A stretch of 64,000 nucleotides of DNA from the NCBI RefSeq assembly GCF_030410515.1, contig NZ_JAUHHD010000001.1:124001-188000 (forward strand), given 5' to 3'. Numbering within the stretch: position 1 is the first letter of the stretch; each line of letters begins with the position of its first letter. Shown piece after piece: positions 27,842 through 36,041 of this stretch. This DNA is from Arthrobacter sp. YD4. Its GTDB lineage: Bacteria; Actinomycetota; Actinomycetes; Actinomycetales; Micrococcaceae. A model generated the notes under the pieces. It searched no databases. It saw nothing but the letters and a program-made list of their open reading frames with translations, and was not told the origin of the DNA. The position numbers were made by a program, and so were the translations under genes.

Positions 27842-28978
27842 CTACTCGGCGGCGGGCAGTCCCAGCCAGGAGCGCAGTGCGCGCAGGCATTCGCGGATGG
27901 CCGCGGCGTCGACGTGCTCGTTGTCCTTGTGCGCCAGCAGCGCGTCCCCGGGGCCGAAGTTCACAGCGGGGACGCCCAGTTCGCTGAAGCGGGCGACGTC
28001 TGTCCAGCCGTACTTGGGCTTCGGCTCGGCCCCGACGGCGGCGACGAAGGACGCGGCGGCCGGATGGTTCAGCCCGGGCCGGGCACCGGCGGCACCGTCG
28101 GTGCGGACCAGGTCGAAGCCGTCCAGCAGCTCGCGCACGTGCGCCTCGGCCTGCGCCATGTTCTTGTCGGGAGCGAAGCGGTAGTTGATCTCCACCACGC
28201 AACGGTCCGGGATGACGTTGCCGGCCGTGCCGCCGTGGACGCGCACGGCGTTCAGGCTCTCCCGGTAGTCCAGGCCGTCGACGGAGACCGTCTTCGGTTC
28301 GTACGCCGCCAGGCGTTCCAGGATGGGCGCCGCGGCGTGGATGGCGTTGCTGCCCATCCAGGCCCGCGCGGAGTGGGCCGCCTCGCCGACGGTGGTGGCC
28401 TCGAAGCGGATGGTGCCGTTGCAGCCGCCCTCGACGGTCCCGTCAGTGGGTTCGAGCAGGATCGCGAAGTCGCCCTCGAGGAGGTCCCCGTGGTTGCGCA
28501 CCAGCCGGCCCAGGCCGCTCTTGACGCCCTCGACCTCCTCGTGGTCGTAGAAGACGAAGGTGACGTCCTTGTCCGGTGCCGCGCCGCCGTCGAACATCCC
28601 GGCCGCCAGGGCCAGCTGCACGGCGACGCCGCTCTTCATGTCGGTGGCGCCGCGGCCGTAGAGGATGCCCTCCCCCGGCGCGCCGGAGGCCCAGTAGGAG
28701 GGGACGGTGCCGAGTGAGCCCTCGGTGGTGGGCAGCGGCACCGTGTCCAGGTGCCCGGCCAGGATGACCCGCTCGGGCCGGCCCAGCGAGGTTCGGGCAA
28801 CGATCGCGTCGCCGTCGCGGGTCAGCTCCAGCTGCGGGATGGCACGGAGCGCGTGCTCAACGGCGTCCGCCAGCCGGCGCTCCTCCCCCGAAACGCTGAA
28901 GATGTCGATGATGTCTGCGGTCAGGAGAGCCACGTCCTGGTGCAGGTCCAGGCGGGCGGGGGCGCTTTGCTCAGTCAC
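27842..28978 (-). CDS. dapE: Succinyl-diaminopimelate desuccinylase DapE
   Basis: DapE removes succinate from N-succinyl-LL-diaminopimelate on the way to meso-diaminopimelate and lysine. The 378-residue M20-family metallohydrolase shows LAGHLDTVPLP (metal His), GRGATDMKSGVA (bridging Asp), YDHEEVEG (catalytic Glu pair) and a late HKDNEHVD with a metal His. Start is GTG at 28978, six bases after a TACAGT -10 on the minus strand; an upstream frame to 29008 crosses this promoter and is rejected. It is divergent from dapD. Confidence 0.94.
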   Translation of the reverse strand: MTEQSAPARLDLHQDVALLTADIIDIFSVSGEERRLADAVEHALRAIPQLELTRDGDAIVARTSLGRPERVILAGHLDTVPLPTTEGSLGTVPSYWASGAPGEGILYGRGATDMKSGVAVQLALAAGMFDGGAAPDKDVTFVFYDHEEVEGVKSGLGRLVRNHGDLLEGDFAILLEPTDGTVEGGCNGTIRFEATTVGEAAHSARAWMGSNAIHAAAPILERLAAYEPKTVSVDGLDYRESLNAVRVHGGTAGNVIPDRCVVEINYRFAPDKNMAQAEAHVRELLDGFDLVRTDGAAGARPGLNHPAAASFVAAVGAEPKPKYGWTDVARFSELGVPAVNFGPGDALLAHKDNEHVDAAAIRECLRALRSWLGLPAAE

Positions 28979-28984
28979 CGTCCC

Positions 28985-29042
28985 ACTGTAGCGTCCGCGC
29001 ACCGTCACCGTTTTAGAAGACGGCGGGGGCCGTCGATAGACT
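28985..29042. promoter_or_regulatory. Divergent leaderless promoters of dapE and dapD
   Basis: Minus-strand TACAGT (28990-28985) ends six bases before the dapE GTG. Plus-strand TAGACT (29037-29042) ends seven bases before the dapD ATG. The 46 bases between share the two -35 regions, so the two genes are likely balanced by the same DNA segment. Confidence 0.65.
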
Positions 29043-29049
29043 TGGGCGC

Positions 29050-30060
29050 ATGACTGACAACGCTTCCTCCGCCGCGCCCGCCGACTCCCGCTCCGCCTAC
29101 GGTTACGGGGTGGCCACCATCGCCACCCGCGACGGCGCGGCCACCGTGCTGGACGCCTGGTTCCCGGCCCCGGCGCTCGGAACCGCCGCGGAGAGCCTGC
29201 GGGACGTCGCCAACGCGGACCAGGCGCTACAGGACATCGCGGCGTCGGGCGACGATGCCGACCGCGGCACCGAGCAGAAGGTCATCTTCGCCCAGATCAA
29301 CCTGGATGAGGCCCCCGCGGACACCGCCGACGCGTACCTGCGGCTGCATCTGCTCTCGCACCGCCTGGTCAAGCCCAACAGCATCAACCTCGACGGCATC
29401 TTCGGCAAGCTGCCCAACGTCGTCTGGACCAACTTCGGCCCCGCCCCGGTGGAGGGCTTCGAAATGACCCGGGCCCGGCTCCGCCGCCGCGGCGCCGTCA
29501 CCGTCTACGGCGTAGATAAGTTCCCGCGCATGGTGGACTACGTCCTTCCCTCCGGCGTCCGGATCGCCGACGCCGACAGGGTCCGCCTCGGCGCGCACCT
29601 GGCCGAGGGCACCACGGTCATGCACGAGGGGTTCGTGAACTTCAACGCCGGCACGCTCGGCACCTCCATGGTGGAGGGCCGGATCTCCGCCGGTGTCGTC
29701 GCGGGCAACGGCACCGACGTCGGCGGCGGCGCCTCGATCATGGGCACCCTCTCCGGCGGCGGCAAGGAACAGATCTCCCTCGGCGAGCGGGTCCTCCTGG
29801 GCGCGAACTCCGGCGTCGGGATCAGCATCGGCGATGACTCCGTGGTGGAGGCCGGCCTGTACGTCACCGCCGGAACCCGCGTCCGCGTGGTGGGCCCGAA
29901 GGACGCCGACGGCGAGGACACCACCCGGATCGTCAAGGCCGTGGAGCTCTCCGGCGTCCCGAACCTGCTGTTCCGCCGCAACTCCACCAGCGGCCAGGTG
30001 GAAGTACTGCCCCGCAAGGGACAGACCGTGGAGCTCAACGAGGCTCTGCACGCCAACTAG
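29050..30060 (+). CDS. dapD: Tetrahydrodipicolinate N-succinyltransferase DapD
   Basis: DapD transfers succinyl from succinyl-CoA to tetrahydrodipicolinate, the committed step of the succinylase branch. The 336-residue protein has the actinobacterial DapD pattern: an N-terminal alpha/beta region, then a left-handed beta-helix of hexapeptide repeats (GTTVMHEGFVNFNAGTLGTS, GGGASIMGTLSGGG, VLLGANSGVGISIGDDSVVE). The C-terminal part is SGVPNLLFRRNSTSG. The ATG at 29050 is seven bases after TAGACT. Together with dapE and dapC it gives three steps of the pathway inside this window. Confidence 0.95.
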   Translation: MTDNASSAAPADSRSAYGYGVATIATRDGAATVLDAWFPAPALGTAAESLRDVANADQALQDIAASGDDADRGTEQKVIFAQINLDEAPADTADAYLRLHLLSHRLVKPNSINLDGIFGKLPNVVWTNFGPAPVEGFEMTRARLRRRGAVTVYGVDKFPRMVDYVLPSGVRIADADRVRLGAHLAEGTTVMHEGFVNFNAGTLGTSMVEGRISAGVVAGNGTDVGGGASIMGTLSGGGKEQISLGERVLLGANSGVGISIGDDSVVEAGLYVTAGTRVRVVGPKDADGEDTTRIVKAVELSGVPNLLFRRNSTSGQVEVLPRKGQTVELNEALHAN

Positions 30061-30125
30061 GCACCGGCCGAGAGCCTGACGGCTCAGGATTCGACCGGCC
30101 CCGCGGGGCCCGAGGGAGTATAGAC

Positions 30126-30974
30126 GTGGCACGCAGACGTGGCTGGCGCCGCAGGATCGTGCTGTTGCTGGTCCTGGCGATGGTGGGCGGCGCCGTGTAC
30201 ACCGCCGTCGCCTTCCTGCAGCGCTCCGAGACCCTGGTGACGGAGGGCTGCAAGGTCCCCGGCGCGGACGAGGACCTCGCCACCGACCAGGCCGGGTACG
30301 CGGCCCTGATCAGCGCGATCGCGGTGCGGCGCGGGCTGCCCGCCCGCGCCGCCAGCATTGCGCTGGCCACCTCGCTGCAGGAATCCAAGCTCCGCAACAT
30401 CGGCCACGGGGACGAGGCCGGACCGGACTCGCGCGGGCTCTTCCAGCAGCGGCCCTCCCAAGGCTGGGGCACCGAGGCCGAGGTGATGGACCCGTACCAT
30501 GCCACGAACGCCTTCTACGATGCGCTGGTCAAGATTTCCGGCTATGAGTCGCTGCCCATCACCGCCGCCGCGCAGGAGGTCCAGCGTTCGGCCTACCCGG
30601 GCGCCTACGCCCAGCACGAACCCACGGCCCGGGCCTTCGCCTCCGCACTGACCGGGCAGTCGCCGCAGTCCCTGGACTGCACGCTGCGTGCCCCCGACGC
30701 CGGCGGTGACCCGGCCGCCGTGCAGCAGCGGCTGACGTCCGCATTCGGAGCGCTCGACGCCGGCACGGAGGGGCGCACGCTCACCGTGCAGGCGCAGGAC
30801 ACCCGGGCGTGGGCCGTGGCCCAGTGGGCGGTGGCGAACGCGAAGTCGCTGTCCATCACCGCGGTGGCCGTCGACGGCCAGACCTGGACCCGGTCCGGCC
30901 ACAACGGCTGGCAGCCCGGGGACGCCCCGGCCGGCCAGGTCAGCATCACGGTCGCGGCGGAACCGGCCAAGTAG
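30126..30974 (+). CDS. Membrane-anchored lysozyme-like protein
   Basis: The 282-residue protein has a basic N-terminus, one membrane helix (residues about 11-30) and an extracytoplasmic domain. The sequence SLQESKLRNIGHGD...DSRGLFQQRPSQGWG (about residues 83-115) looks like the goose-lysozyme/soluble transglycosylase fold, with Glu86 in the position of the catalytic acid and SRGLFQQ as the conserved substrate-groove motif. Homologues are sometimes labelled heavy metal transporter, which this sequence does not support. Start is GTG with GAGGGAG upstream, 65 bases after dapD. A role in peptidoglycan is fitting beside diaminopimelate genes but unproven. Confidence 0.72.
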   Translation: MARRRGWRRRIVLLLVLAMVGGAVYTAVAFLQRSETLVTEGCKVPGADEDLATDQAGYAALISAIAVRRGLPARAASIALATSLQESKLRNIGHGDEAGPDSRGLFQQRPSQGWGTEAEVMDPYHATNAFYDALVKISGYESLPITAAAQEVQRSAYPGAYAQHEPTARAFASALTGQSPQSLDCTLRAPDAGGDPAAVQQRLTSAFGALDAGTEGRTLTVQAQDTRAWAVAQWAVANAKSLSITAVAVDGQTWTRSGHNGWQPGDAPAGQVSITVAAEPAK

Positions 30975-31025
30975 CCGGGACCGGTACGCCGCAAAGACCG
31001 GCGGCCGCGGACGACGTTCGCCCGA

Positions 31026-31637
31026 TCAGGCCAGCAGCTCTATGACCGGCTGGACATAGCTGCGGAACAGCTCCGGGTCCGCGGCCAGCGCCGAGCTCAT
31101 GATGATCTTGTCCGGCTCCAGGTACCAGGCCCGCGGCTCGGCCAGCGGCAGTTCGATGATGGTCAGCTCGAAGTCGCGGGCATCCCGGCCGGCCTCCAGC
31201 AGGCGGTCCTCGACCATGTCGGCCAGGATCGACGAGGCGCCGTTGGCGTCCCGTTCAGCCTCGAGCGCGCGGTACTCCCCCTGGCGCTCCCGGGCCCAGC
31301 TGAGCGCGGCGCCGAAGTGTGCCTGGAGCACGCGCCGCAGGGCCGGGGAATTGCCGAAGGCGCGGAAGCCGGGCGGCCCCAGCTCGGGCTCCATCTCCGG
31401 GTGCGCCTTGAGCAGCTGTGACCACCACGCCTCCCACTCCGTCTTCAGTGCTGGCATCCCGCCCACTTCGTTGATCAGGTGGGAATGGTTCGACGGATGG
31501 ATCTTGGGAACGACCGGGCAGAGGACCGGATGACCCACGGTCTCCAGGCCGGCCGCGTCCCGTATATACAGCGCGACCAGCATGGGACCCGAGGTGTCCA
31601 TGGTGATCCGCCAGCCGGGCCCGCCTGTGTGGTGCAT
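31026..31637 (-). CDS. Unknown soluble protein
   Basis: Not recognised. The 203-residue protein has no signal peptide or membrane helix. It contains a conserved-looking start (GPMLVALYIRDAAGLETVG), a His/Asn-rich SNHSHLINEVGG stretch, a Trp-rich EWEAWWSQLL segment and a C-terminal part ending YVQPVIELLA. No catalytic motif is evident. The ATG at 31637 has GGGAGG eight bases upstream. Its upstream region carries three tandem copies of a 17-base repeat. It follows a TetR gene in the same direction but 125 bases apart. Confidence 0.65.
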   Translation of the reverse strand: MHHTGGPGWRITMDTSGPMLVALYIRDAAGLETVGHPVLCPVVPKIHPSNHSHLINEVGGMPALKTEWEAWWSQLLKAHPEMEPELGPPGFRAFGNSPALRRVLQAHFGAALSWARERQGEYRALEAERDANGASSILADMVEDRLLEAGRDARDFELTIIELPLAEPRAWYLEPDKIIMSSALAADPELFRSYVQPVIELLA

Positions 31638-31690
31638 CCGATGTGCCTCCCTTGGCAAGACGTACTTTTTCAGTGTATTCCCGTTGGCCG

Positions 31691-31741
31691 CACAGGTTAA
31701 TGGCGGGCACAGGTTAGTGGCGGGCACAGGTTAGTGGCGGT
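31691..31741. repeat. Three tandem copies of a 17-base unit
   Basis: The unit CACAGGTTAGTGGCGGG is present three times head to tail at 31691, 31708 and 31725. The first copy has A instead of G at the tenth base and the last ends in T. It lies between the end of the TetR gene and the start of the 31026-31637 gene, about 55 bases before that gene's ATG. The spacing of 17 bases is not helical (1.6 turns). Confidence 0.9.
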
Positions 31742-31762
31742 GCAGGTGATGGTCCCCGGCGG

Positions 31763-32395
31763 TCAGGCAGGGACCGGGTGCCGCCGGTCGAGGGTCGCAA
31801 GGTGCGCCTCCAGGACGTCGCGGCACACCTGTGCCGTCATCCATTCCGGCTGCAGCAAGGCATGCAGGACCAGCCCGTCGAGGGTTGCCAGGAGCCGCTC
31901 GGCCTCGGTGACCAGCTGTTGCTGGTCCGGCTCCGCGCCGTCTCCGGCGAGGGTGAGGACCAGACGGCCGACGACGGCGGCCACCGCCCGGTGGCTGCGG
32001 TCCGCCTCCGGTACCAGGAAAGGGCGGGTACGGGCTGCGGCCTTGAAGGCCATCCAGACGCAGGCGTCCACGGCCCGCTCCTCATCGAGCGGCAGCAGTT
32101 CCTCCAGCAGCGCCAGCACGGCGGTCCGGTGGCCGGGGGTGCCGGGCGCTGCCGCGGCGAGCTGCTCCTCGGCGCCGAGCAACCGGCCGGTGACGCTGTC
32201 AACGGCGACGCTGAAGGAGTGGATGAGCAGCTCGTCGCTGCTGGCGAAGTAGTGCCGCACGGAGCCGACGGCCAAGCCGGCCTCGTCGGCCACCTCACGC
32301 AGGGACGCCCGTTCCAGGCCGTCGGTGGCGATAATGCGGAAGACCGCGTCGACAATTTCTTGGCGCCGCAAAACAGCGTCGACAAATTTGGGCAT
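31763..32395 (-). CDS. TetR-family transcriptional regulator
   Basis: A 210-residue regulator. The N-terminal helix-turn-helix is clear: QEIVDAVFRIIATDGLERAS followed by LREVADEAGLAVGSVRHYFAS (about residues 32-52). The C-terminal ligand domain is Leu/Ala-rich with a TetR_C-like pattern. The ligand and targets are not evident; no efflux gene is adjacent. The nearest downstream gene is the unknown protein at 31026-31637. The ATG has AAAAGAG just upstream. Confidence 0.88.
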   Translation of the reverse strand: MPKFVDAVLRRQEIVDAVFRIIATDGLERASLREVADEAGLAVGSVRHYFASSDELLIHSFSVAVDSVTGRLLGAEEQLAAAAPGTPGHRTAVLALLEELLPLDEERAVDACVWMAFKAAARTRPFLVPEADRSHRAVAAVVGRLVLTLAGDGAEPDQQQLVTEAERLLATLDGLVLHALLQPEWMTAQVCRDVLEAHLATLDRRHPVPA

Positions 32396-32487
32396 TGCTC
32401 TTTTTTAGCACGCACGTGCCCCGTCCACGGCGAACCACGCCGTCCCACCCGTCACTCCTGTACCAGCCACGGGCACTTCCGGCACGG

Positions 32488-32534
32488 AAAACGGCGGCGG
32501 CCGCGCCCCGGGAAGGGTACGCGGCCGCCGCCGT
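32488..32534 (-). terminator. Rho-independent terminator of gltA
   Basis: A 15-base perfect stem, ACGGCGGCGGCCGCG with its complement, is followed on the minus strand by TTTTCC. It lies 38 bases beyond the gltA stop. Confidence 0.88.
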
Positions 32535-32572
32535 CAGGCTGTGCACAGCAGTGCAGTGCCGTCGGATGGGAC

Positions 32573-33856
32573 CTAGACGGCCGGGTAGTTCCGTTCCGGC
32601 TCTCCCGTGTACAGCTGGCGCGGGCGGCCGATCTTGGTGTTCGGGTCGCTGATCATCTCGCGCCACTGGGCGATCCAGCCGGGGAGGCGGCCGATCGCGA
32701 AGAGCACGGTGAACATCTTCTCCGGGAAGCCCATGGCCTTGTAGATCAGGCCGGTGTAGAAGTCCACGTTCGGGTAGAGCTTGCGCTGGATGAAGTAGTC
32801 ATCCTGCAACGCCTTCTCTTCGAGGCGGAGGGCGATCTCGAGCAGTTCGTCGTTGCCGCCGAGCTTACTGAGGATCTCGTGGGCCGTGGCCTTGACGATC
32901 TTGGCGCGCGGGTCGTAGTTCTTGTAGACCCGGTGGCCGAAGCCCATCAGGCGGACGCCGTCTTCCTTGTTCTTGACCTTCTCCATGTAGTCCTCGGGCT
33001 TGATGCCGTCGGCCTGGATCTGGCGGAGCATCTTGAGGACGGCCTCGTTGGCGCCGCCGTGGGCGGGGCCGAAGAGGGCGTTGATGCCGGCGGAGACGGA
33101 GGCGAAGAGGTTGGCGTTGGAGGAGCCGACCAGGCGGACCGTGGAGGTGGAGCAGTTCTGCTCGTGGTCCGCGTGCAGGATGAGCAGCAGGTCCAGGGCC
33201 TTGGCAACGACCGGGTCGACCTCGTACTGCTCGGCGGGGAGGCCGAAGCTCAGGCGCAGGAAGTTCTCCACCAGGTTCATGGAGTTGTCCGGGTAGAGCA
33301 TCGGCTGGCCGATGGACTTCTTCAGCGCGTATGCGGCGATGACCGGCATCTTGGCCAGCAGGCGGTAGGTGGAAACCTCGACGTGCTCGGCGTTGAACGG
33401 GTCCAGCGAGTCCTGGTAGAAGGTGGACAGCGCGGAGACGGCGGAGGAAAGCACCGGCATCGGGTGCGCGTCGCGCGGGAAGCCGCTGAAGAAGCCCTTG
33501 AGCTCCTCATGCAGCAGGGTGTGGTGGCGGATTCGCTGATCGAAGGCCTCCAGCTCGGCCGGCGTCGGCAGGTTGCCGTAGATCAGCAGGTAGGACACCT
33601 CGAGGAAGCTCGAGTGCTCGGCGAGCTGCTCGATCGGGTAACCCCGGTAGCGCAGGATACCGGCGTCGCCATCGATGTATGTGATGGCCGAGGTGGTGGC
33701 CGCCGTGTTCATGAAACCGGGGTCAAAGGCAACGGCGCCGGTCTGCTTCAGCAGCTTGGAAACGTCGTAGCCTTCGTTTCCTTCAACAACCTTGATGCGC
33801 GGGAGCTCAAGCTCGCCGCCTGCATGACGCAGGGTTGCGCTGGTGGTCTCAGTCAT
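32573..33856 (-). CDS. gltA: Citrate synthase GltA
   Basis: The enzyme condenses oxaloacetate and acetyl-CoA, the entry step of the TCA cycle. The 427-residue protein is of the large, type II bacterial form with an N-terminal beta domain. Catalytic residues are visible: His in FGPAHGGANE, His in MGFGHRVYKNYDPRA and Asp in YPNVDFYTG. Other landmarks are YRGYPIEQLAEHSSFLEV and FSGFPRDAHPM. Start is ATG with GAGGAG upstream. The 230 bases up to dapC hold its leader, where I see no clear riboswitch or repeat. Confidence 0.96.
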   Translation of the reverse strand: MTETTSATLRHAGGELELPRIKVVEGNEGYDVSKLLKQTGAVAFDPGFMNTAATTSAITYIDGDAGILRYRGYPIEQLAEHSSFLEVSYLLIYGNLPTPAELEAFDQRIRHHTLLHEELKGFFSGFPRDAHPMPVLSSAVSALSTFYQDSLDPFNAEHVEVSTYRLLAKMPVIAAYALKKSIGQPMLYPDNSMNLVENFLRLSFGLPAEQYEVDPVVAKALDLLLILHADHEQNCSTSTVRLVGSSNANLFASVSAGINALFGPAHGGANEAVLKMLRQIQADGIKPEDYMEKVKNKEDGVRLMGFGHRVYKNYDPRAKIVKATAHEILSKLGGNDELLEIALRLEEKALQDDYFIQRKLYPNVDFYTGLIYKAMGFPEKMFTVLFAIGRLPGWIAQWREMISDPNTKIGRPRQLYTGEPERNYPAV

Positions 33857-34086
33857 GGATTCTCCTCATGAGGCCCTGGGCCCCTGTTGAAAGCTTGATC
33901 CAACATCTGGTGAAGCCGCCCACGGAATCCGCATCTGCATGCCGGTTCCAACGGCCGCGCTGCCTTCTTGTGGAAAGCCACCATTGATCGTCAGTTAAAA
34001 AGTACCGGGAGTTCGCGGGTGGCACTAATCCGCGGGGCCTTCAAGGCGGCGATTCCGCGCTTTGTGTGCCCCGCGTCACAGCATCG

Positions 34087-35235
34087 TTACGGTCCCGTAG
34101 CCAGACGCTCCGCCGCGGCGTCGATCCGCTCGTCACTGGCCGTCAGCGCCACCCGCACGAAGCCGTTGCCGGCGTCGCCGTAGAACACCCCGGGGCCGAC
34201 GACGATCCCGCGGTCCGCCAGCCGCCCGACCGTGTCCCAGGTCGGCTCGCCCGCGGTGGCCCACAGGTAGAGGCCGGCGCGGGACTCGTGAATGGTCAGG
34301 CCGAAGGCCTCAAGCGCGGGTACGATCCGCTCGCGGCGGCCGCGGTACAGGTCCTTCTGCGCGGTGACGTGGGCGTCGTCGCCGAGTGCAACGCGCATGG
34401 CCTCCTGGACCGGGTAGGGCACGATCATCCCGGCGTGCTTGCGGCTGTTCACCAGGTTGGCCATCAGCGCACCGTCGCCGGCGACGAAGGCGGCCCGGTA
34501 GCCGGCCACGTTGGACTGTTTGCTCAGCGAGTAGACCGCCAGCAGCCCCTCGTGGGAGCCGCCCGCCACCCGCGGGTCGAGGATGCTGGGTACGGGTTCG
34601 CCGCCTCGCTGGACGTCCCATTCGCCCCAGCCGAGTTCGGCGTAGCACTCGTCGGAGGCGACGACGGCGCCCAGCTCACGGGCCTGCGCCACAATCCGGC
34701 GCAGGGAGTCGGCGTCGCGGACGCTGCCGGTGGGGTTGGCCGGGGAGTTGACCCAGACGAGCCGGACACGCGAGCGGATGCCGGCGTCGAGTTCATCGAG
34801 GTCGTCGGCGGCGACGTGCTCCGCGCCGGCGAACGTGGCCCCGATGTCGTAGGTGGGGTACGCGACGGTGGGCCGGACGACGACGTCGCCGGGCTTCAGG
34901 CCGAGCAGGAACGGCAGCCAGGCCACCAGTTCCTTGGACCCGACGGTCGGCATGACGTTCTGCGGGTCGAGGCCGGGGACGCCGCGGCGGCGCTCGAACC
35001 AGGCGGCGATGGCCTCACGGAGGGCCGGGGTGCCGTGCACAGTCGGGTAGCCGGGAGCGTTGGCCGCGGCCCGGAGGGCGTCCTGGACCAGGGCGGGCGT
35101 GTCATCCACCGGGGTGCCGATGGACAGGTTGGCCACTCCCCCGGGGTGCCCGGCGGCGCGGGCGCTGTAGGGCGCCATCGCCTCCCACGGGTAGTCGGGC
35201 AGGCTGAGGCCGAAGCTGCGCACCGCAGAAGTCAC
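34087..35235 (-). CDS. dapC: Succinyldiaminopimelate transaminase DapC
   Basis: A fold-type I PLP aminotransferase of 382 residues that makes N-succinyl-LL-diaminopimelate. Visible features are NLSIGTPVDDTP, the cofactor-binding WVNSPANPTG and SDECYAELGW, and the PLP lysine in YSLSKQSNVAGYR. The C-terminal FVRVALTASDERI holds the carboxylate-binding Arg. Start is GTG at 35235 with AGGACGG upstream. It is 12 bases after fdxA, the order seen in many actinobacteria, and complements dapD and dapE in the window. Confidence 0.93.
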   Translation of the reverse strand: MTSAVRSFGLSLPDYPWEAMAPYSARAAGHPGGVANLSIGTPVDDTPALVQDALRAAANAPGYPTVHGTPALREAIAAWFERRRGVPGLDPQNVMPTVGSKELVAWLPFLLGLKPGDVVVRPTVAYPTYDIGATFAGAEHVAADDLDELDAGIRSRVRLVWVNSPANPTGSVRDADSLRRIVAQARELGAVVASDECYAELGWGEWDVQRGGEPVPSILDPRVAGGSHEGLLAVYSLSKQSNVAGYRAAFVAGDGALMANLVNSRKHAGMIVPYPVQEAMRVALGDDAHVTAQKDLYRGRRERIVPALEAFGLTIHESRAGLYLWATAGEPTWDTVGRLADRGIVVGPGVFYGDAGNGFVRVALTASDERIDAAAERLATGP

Positions 35236-35247
35236 CGTGGATCCGTC

Positions 35248-35574
35248 CTAGTGGTCTTGGTTCTGCGGCGGCAGGGCGGCGATCATCGGGTGGTCGGTGT
35301 GGGTGTTGCCGATCTTGGCGGCGCCGCCCGGGGAACCCAGCACGTCGAAGAACTCCACGTTGGCCTTGTAGTAGTCCGCCCACTCTTCGGGGGTGTCGTC
35401 CTCGTAGTAGATCGCCTCGACGGGGCAGACCGGCTCGCAGGCACCACAGTCCACACACTCGTCCGGGTGGATGTACAGGGAACGCTCACCCTCGTAGATG
35501 CAGTCGACGGGGCACTCCTCAATGCATGCCTTGTCCTTAACATCTACACACGGCTGCGCGATTACGTACGTCAC
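35248..35574 (-). CDS. fdxA: Seven-iron ferredoxin FdxA
   Basis: A 108-residue electron carrier. Cysteines fit a [3Fe-4S] plus [4Fe-4S] ferredoxin: Cys9, Cys17 and Cys50 for the first cluster, and Cys21, Cys40, Cys43 and Cys46 for the second, with Cys25 free. The motif is CIEECPVDC then CVDCGACEPVCP. Start is GTG at 35574 (MTYVIAQPC), with GGAGAGG eight bases upstream; an upstream frame extension is not ferredoxin-like. It leads the fdxA-dapC unit. It probably supplies electrons to P450s or other oxygenases. Confidence 0.95.
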   Translation of the reverse strand: MTYVIAQPCVDVKDKACIEECPVDCIYEGERSLYIHPDECVDCGACEPVCPVEAIYYEDDTPEEWADYYKANVEFFDVLGSPGGAAKIGNTHTDHPMIAALPPQNQDH

Positions 35575-35744
35575 GACCCTGGCCTCTCCACGTTGGCTCC
35601 GGCTTCCGCCGGGCATTCTGCCCCGGCCTGAGCGCCGGGCTGCTGACTTCCGAGCCTATTATCCCCCAGCCCGCTCCCGCCAACCTACCCGGCCGTCACA
35701 GACGCACGCGGCAGGCGGTCCGCCCGCGGACCTAGGATGGTCCG

Positions 35745-36041
35745 GTGAGCGTTTCCCCTTCCCGGCCCCGTGACTTCCTGGCCTCCGCCGCGCCGGGCAC
35801 CCGGGTGGTGGTCCGGTACCGCATCGAGGGCGGCCTGACCGACGCGCTGGGCGAGCTGCTGGGTTGCGACGGTACCGAGTGCACGGTCCGCACGCGCCGG
35901 GAGGACACGGTCATCACGCTGGCGTCCGTGGTGGCGGCGAAGGCCGTGCCGCCGCCTCCGCCCCGCCGGGCGCCGCGGGTGAGGCCGGGCTCTACTGAGC
36001 CGGAGAAATCCCAGGACGCGGCCGGCCCGGAGGAAGCCTAG
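35745..36041 (+). CDS. Small SH3-like protein of unknown function
   Basis: A 98-residue protein whose core (residues 15-65: GTRVVVRYRIEGGLTDALGELLG...VITLASVVAAKAVPP) looks like the small beta-barrel domain found at the N-terminus of Rv0428c-type acetyltransferases. Here it stands alone, with a Pro/Arg-rich tail. Start is GTG at 35745, exactly six bases after a TAGGAT -10, so leaderless. The last codons overlap the end of the convergent MFS gene by four bases. Domain identity is moderately sure; function is unknown. Confidence 0.72.
   Translation: MSVSPSRPRDFLASAAPGTRVVVRYRIEGGLTDALGELLGCDGTECTVRTRREDTVITLASVVAAKAVPPPPPRRAPRVRPGSTEPEKSQDAAGPEEA

Noticed and set aside
31691..31741. Possible CRISPR array
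   Set aside because: The three copies are contiguous with no spacers and are only 17 bases long. No cas gene is present.
34087..35235. General aromatic or aspartate aminotransferase
   Set aside because: Sequence and pairing with fdxA fit DapC, and the other succinylase genes are in the same window.
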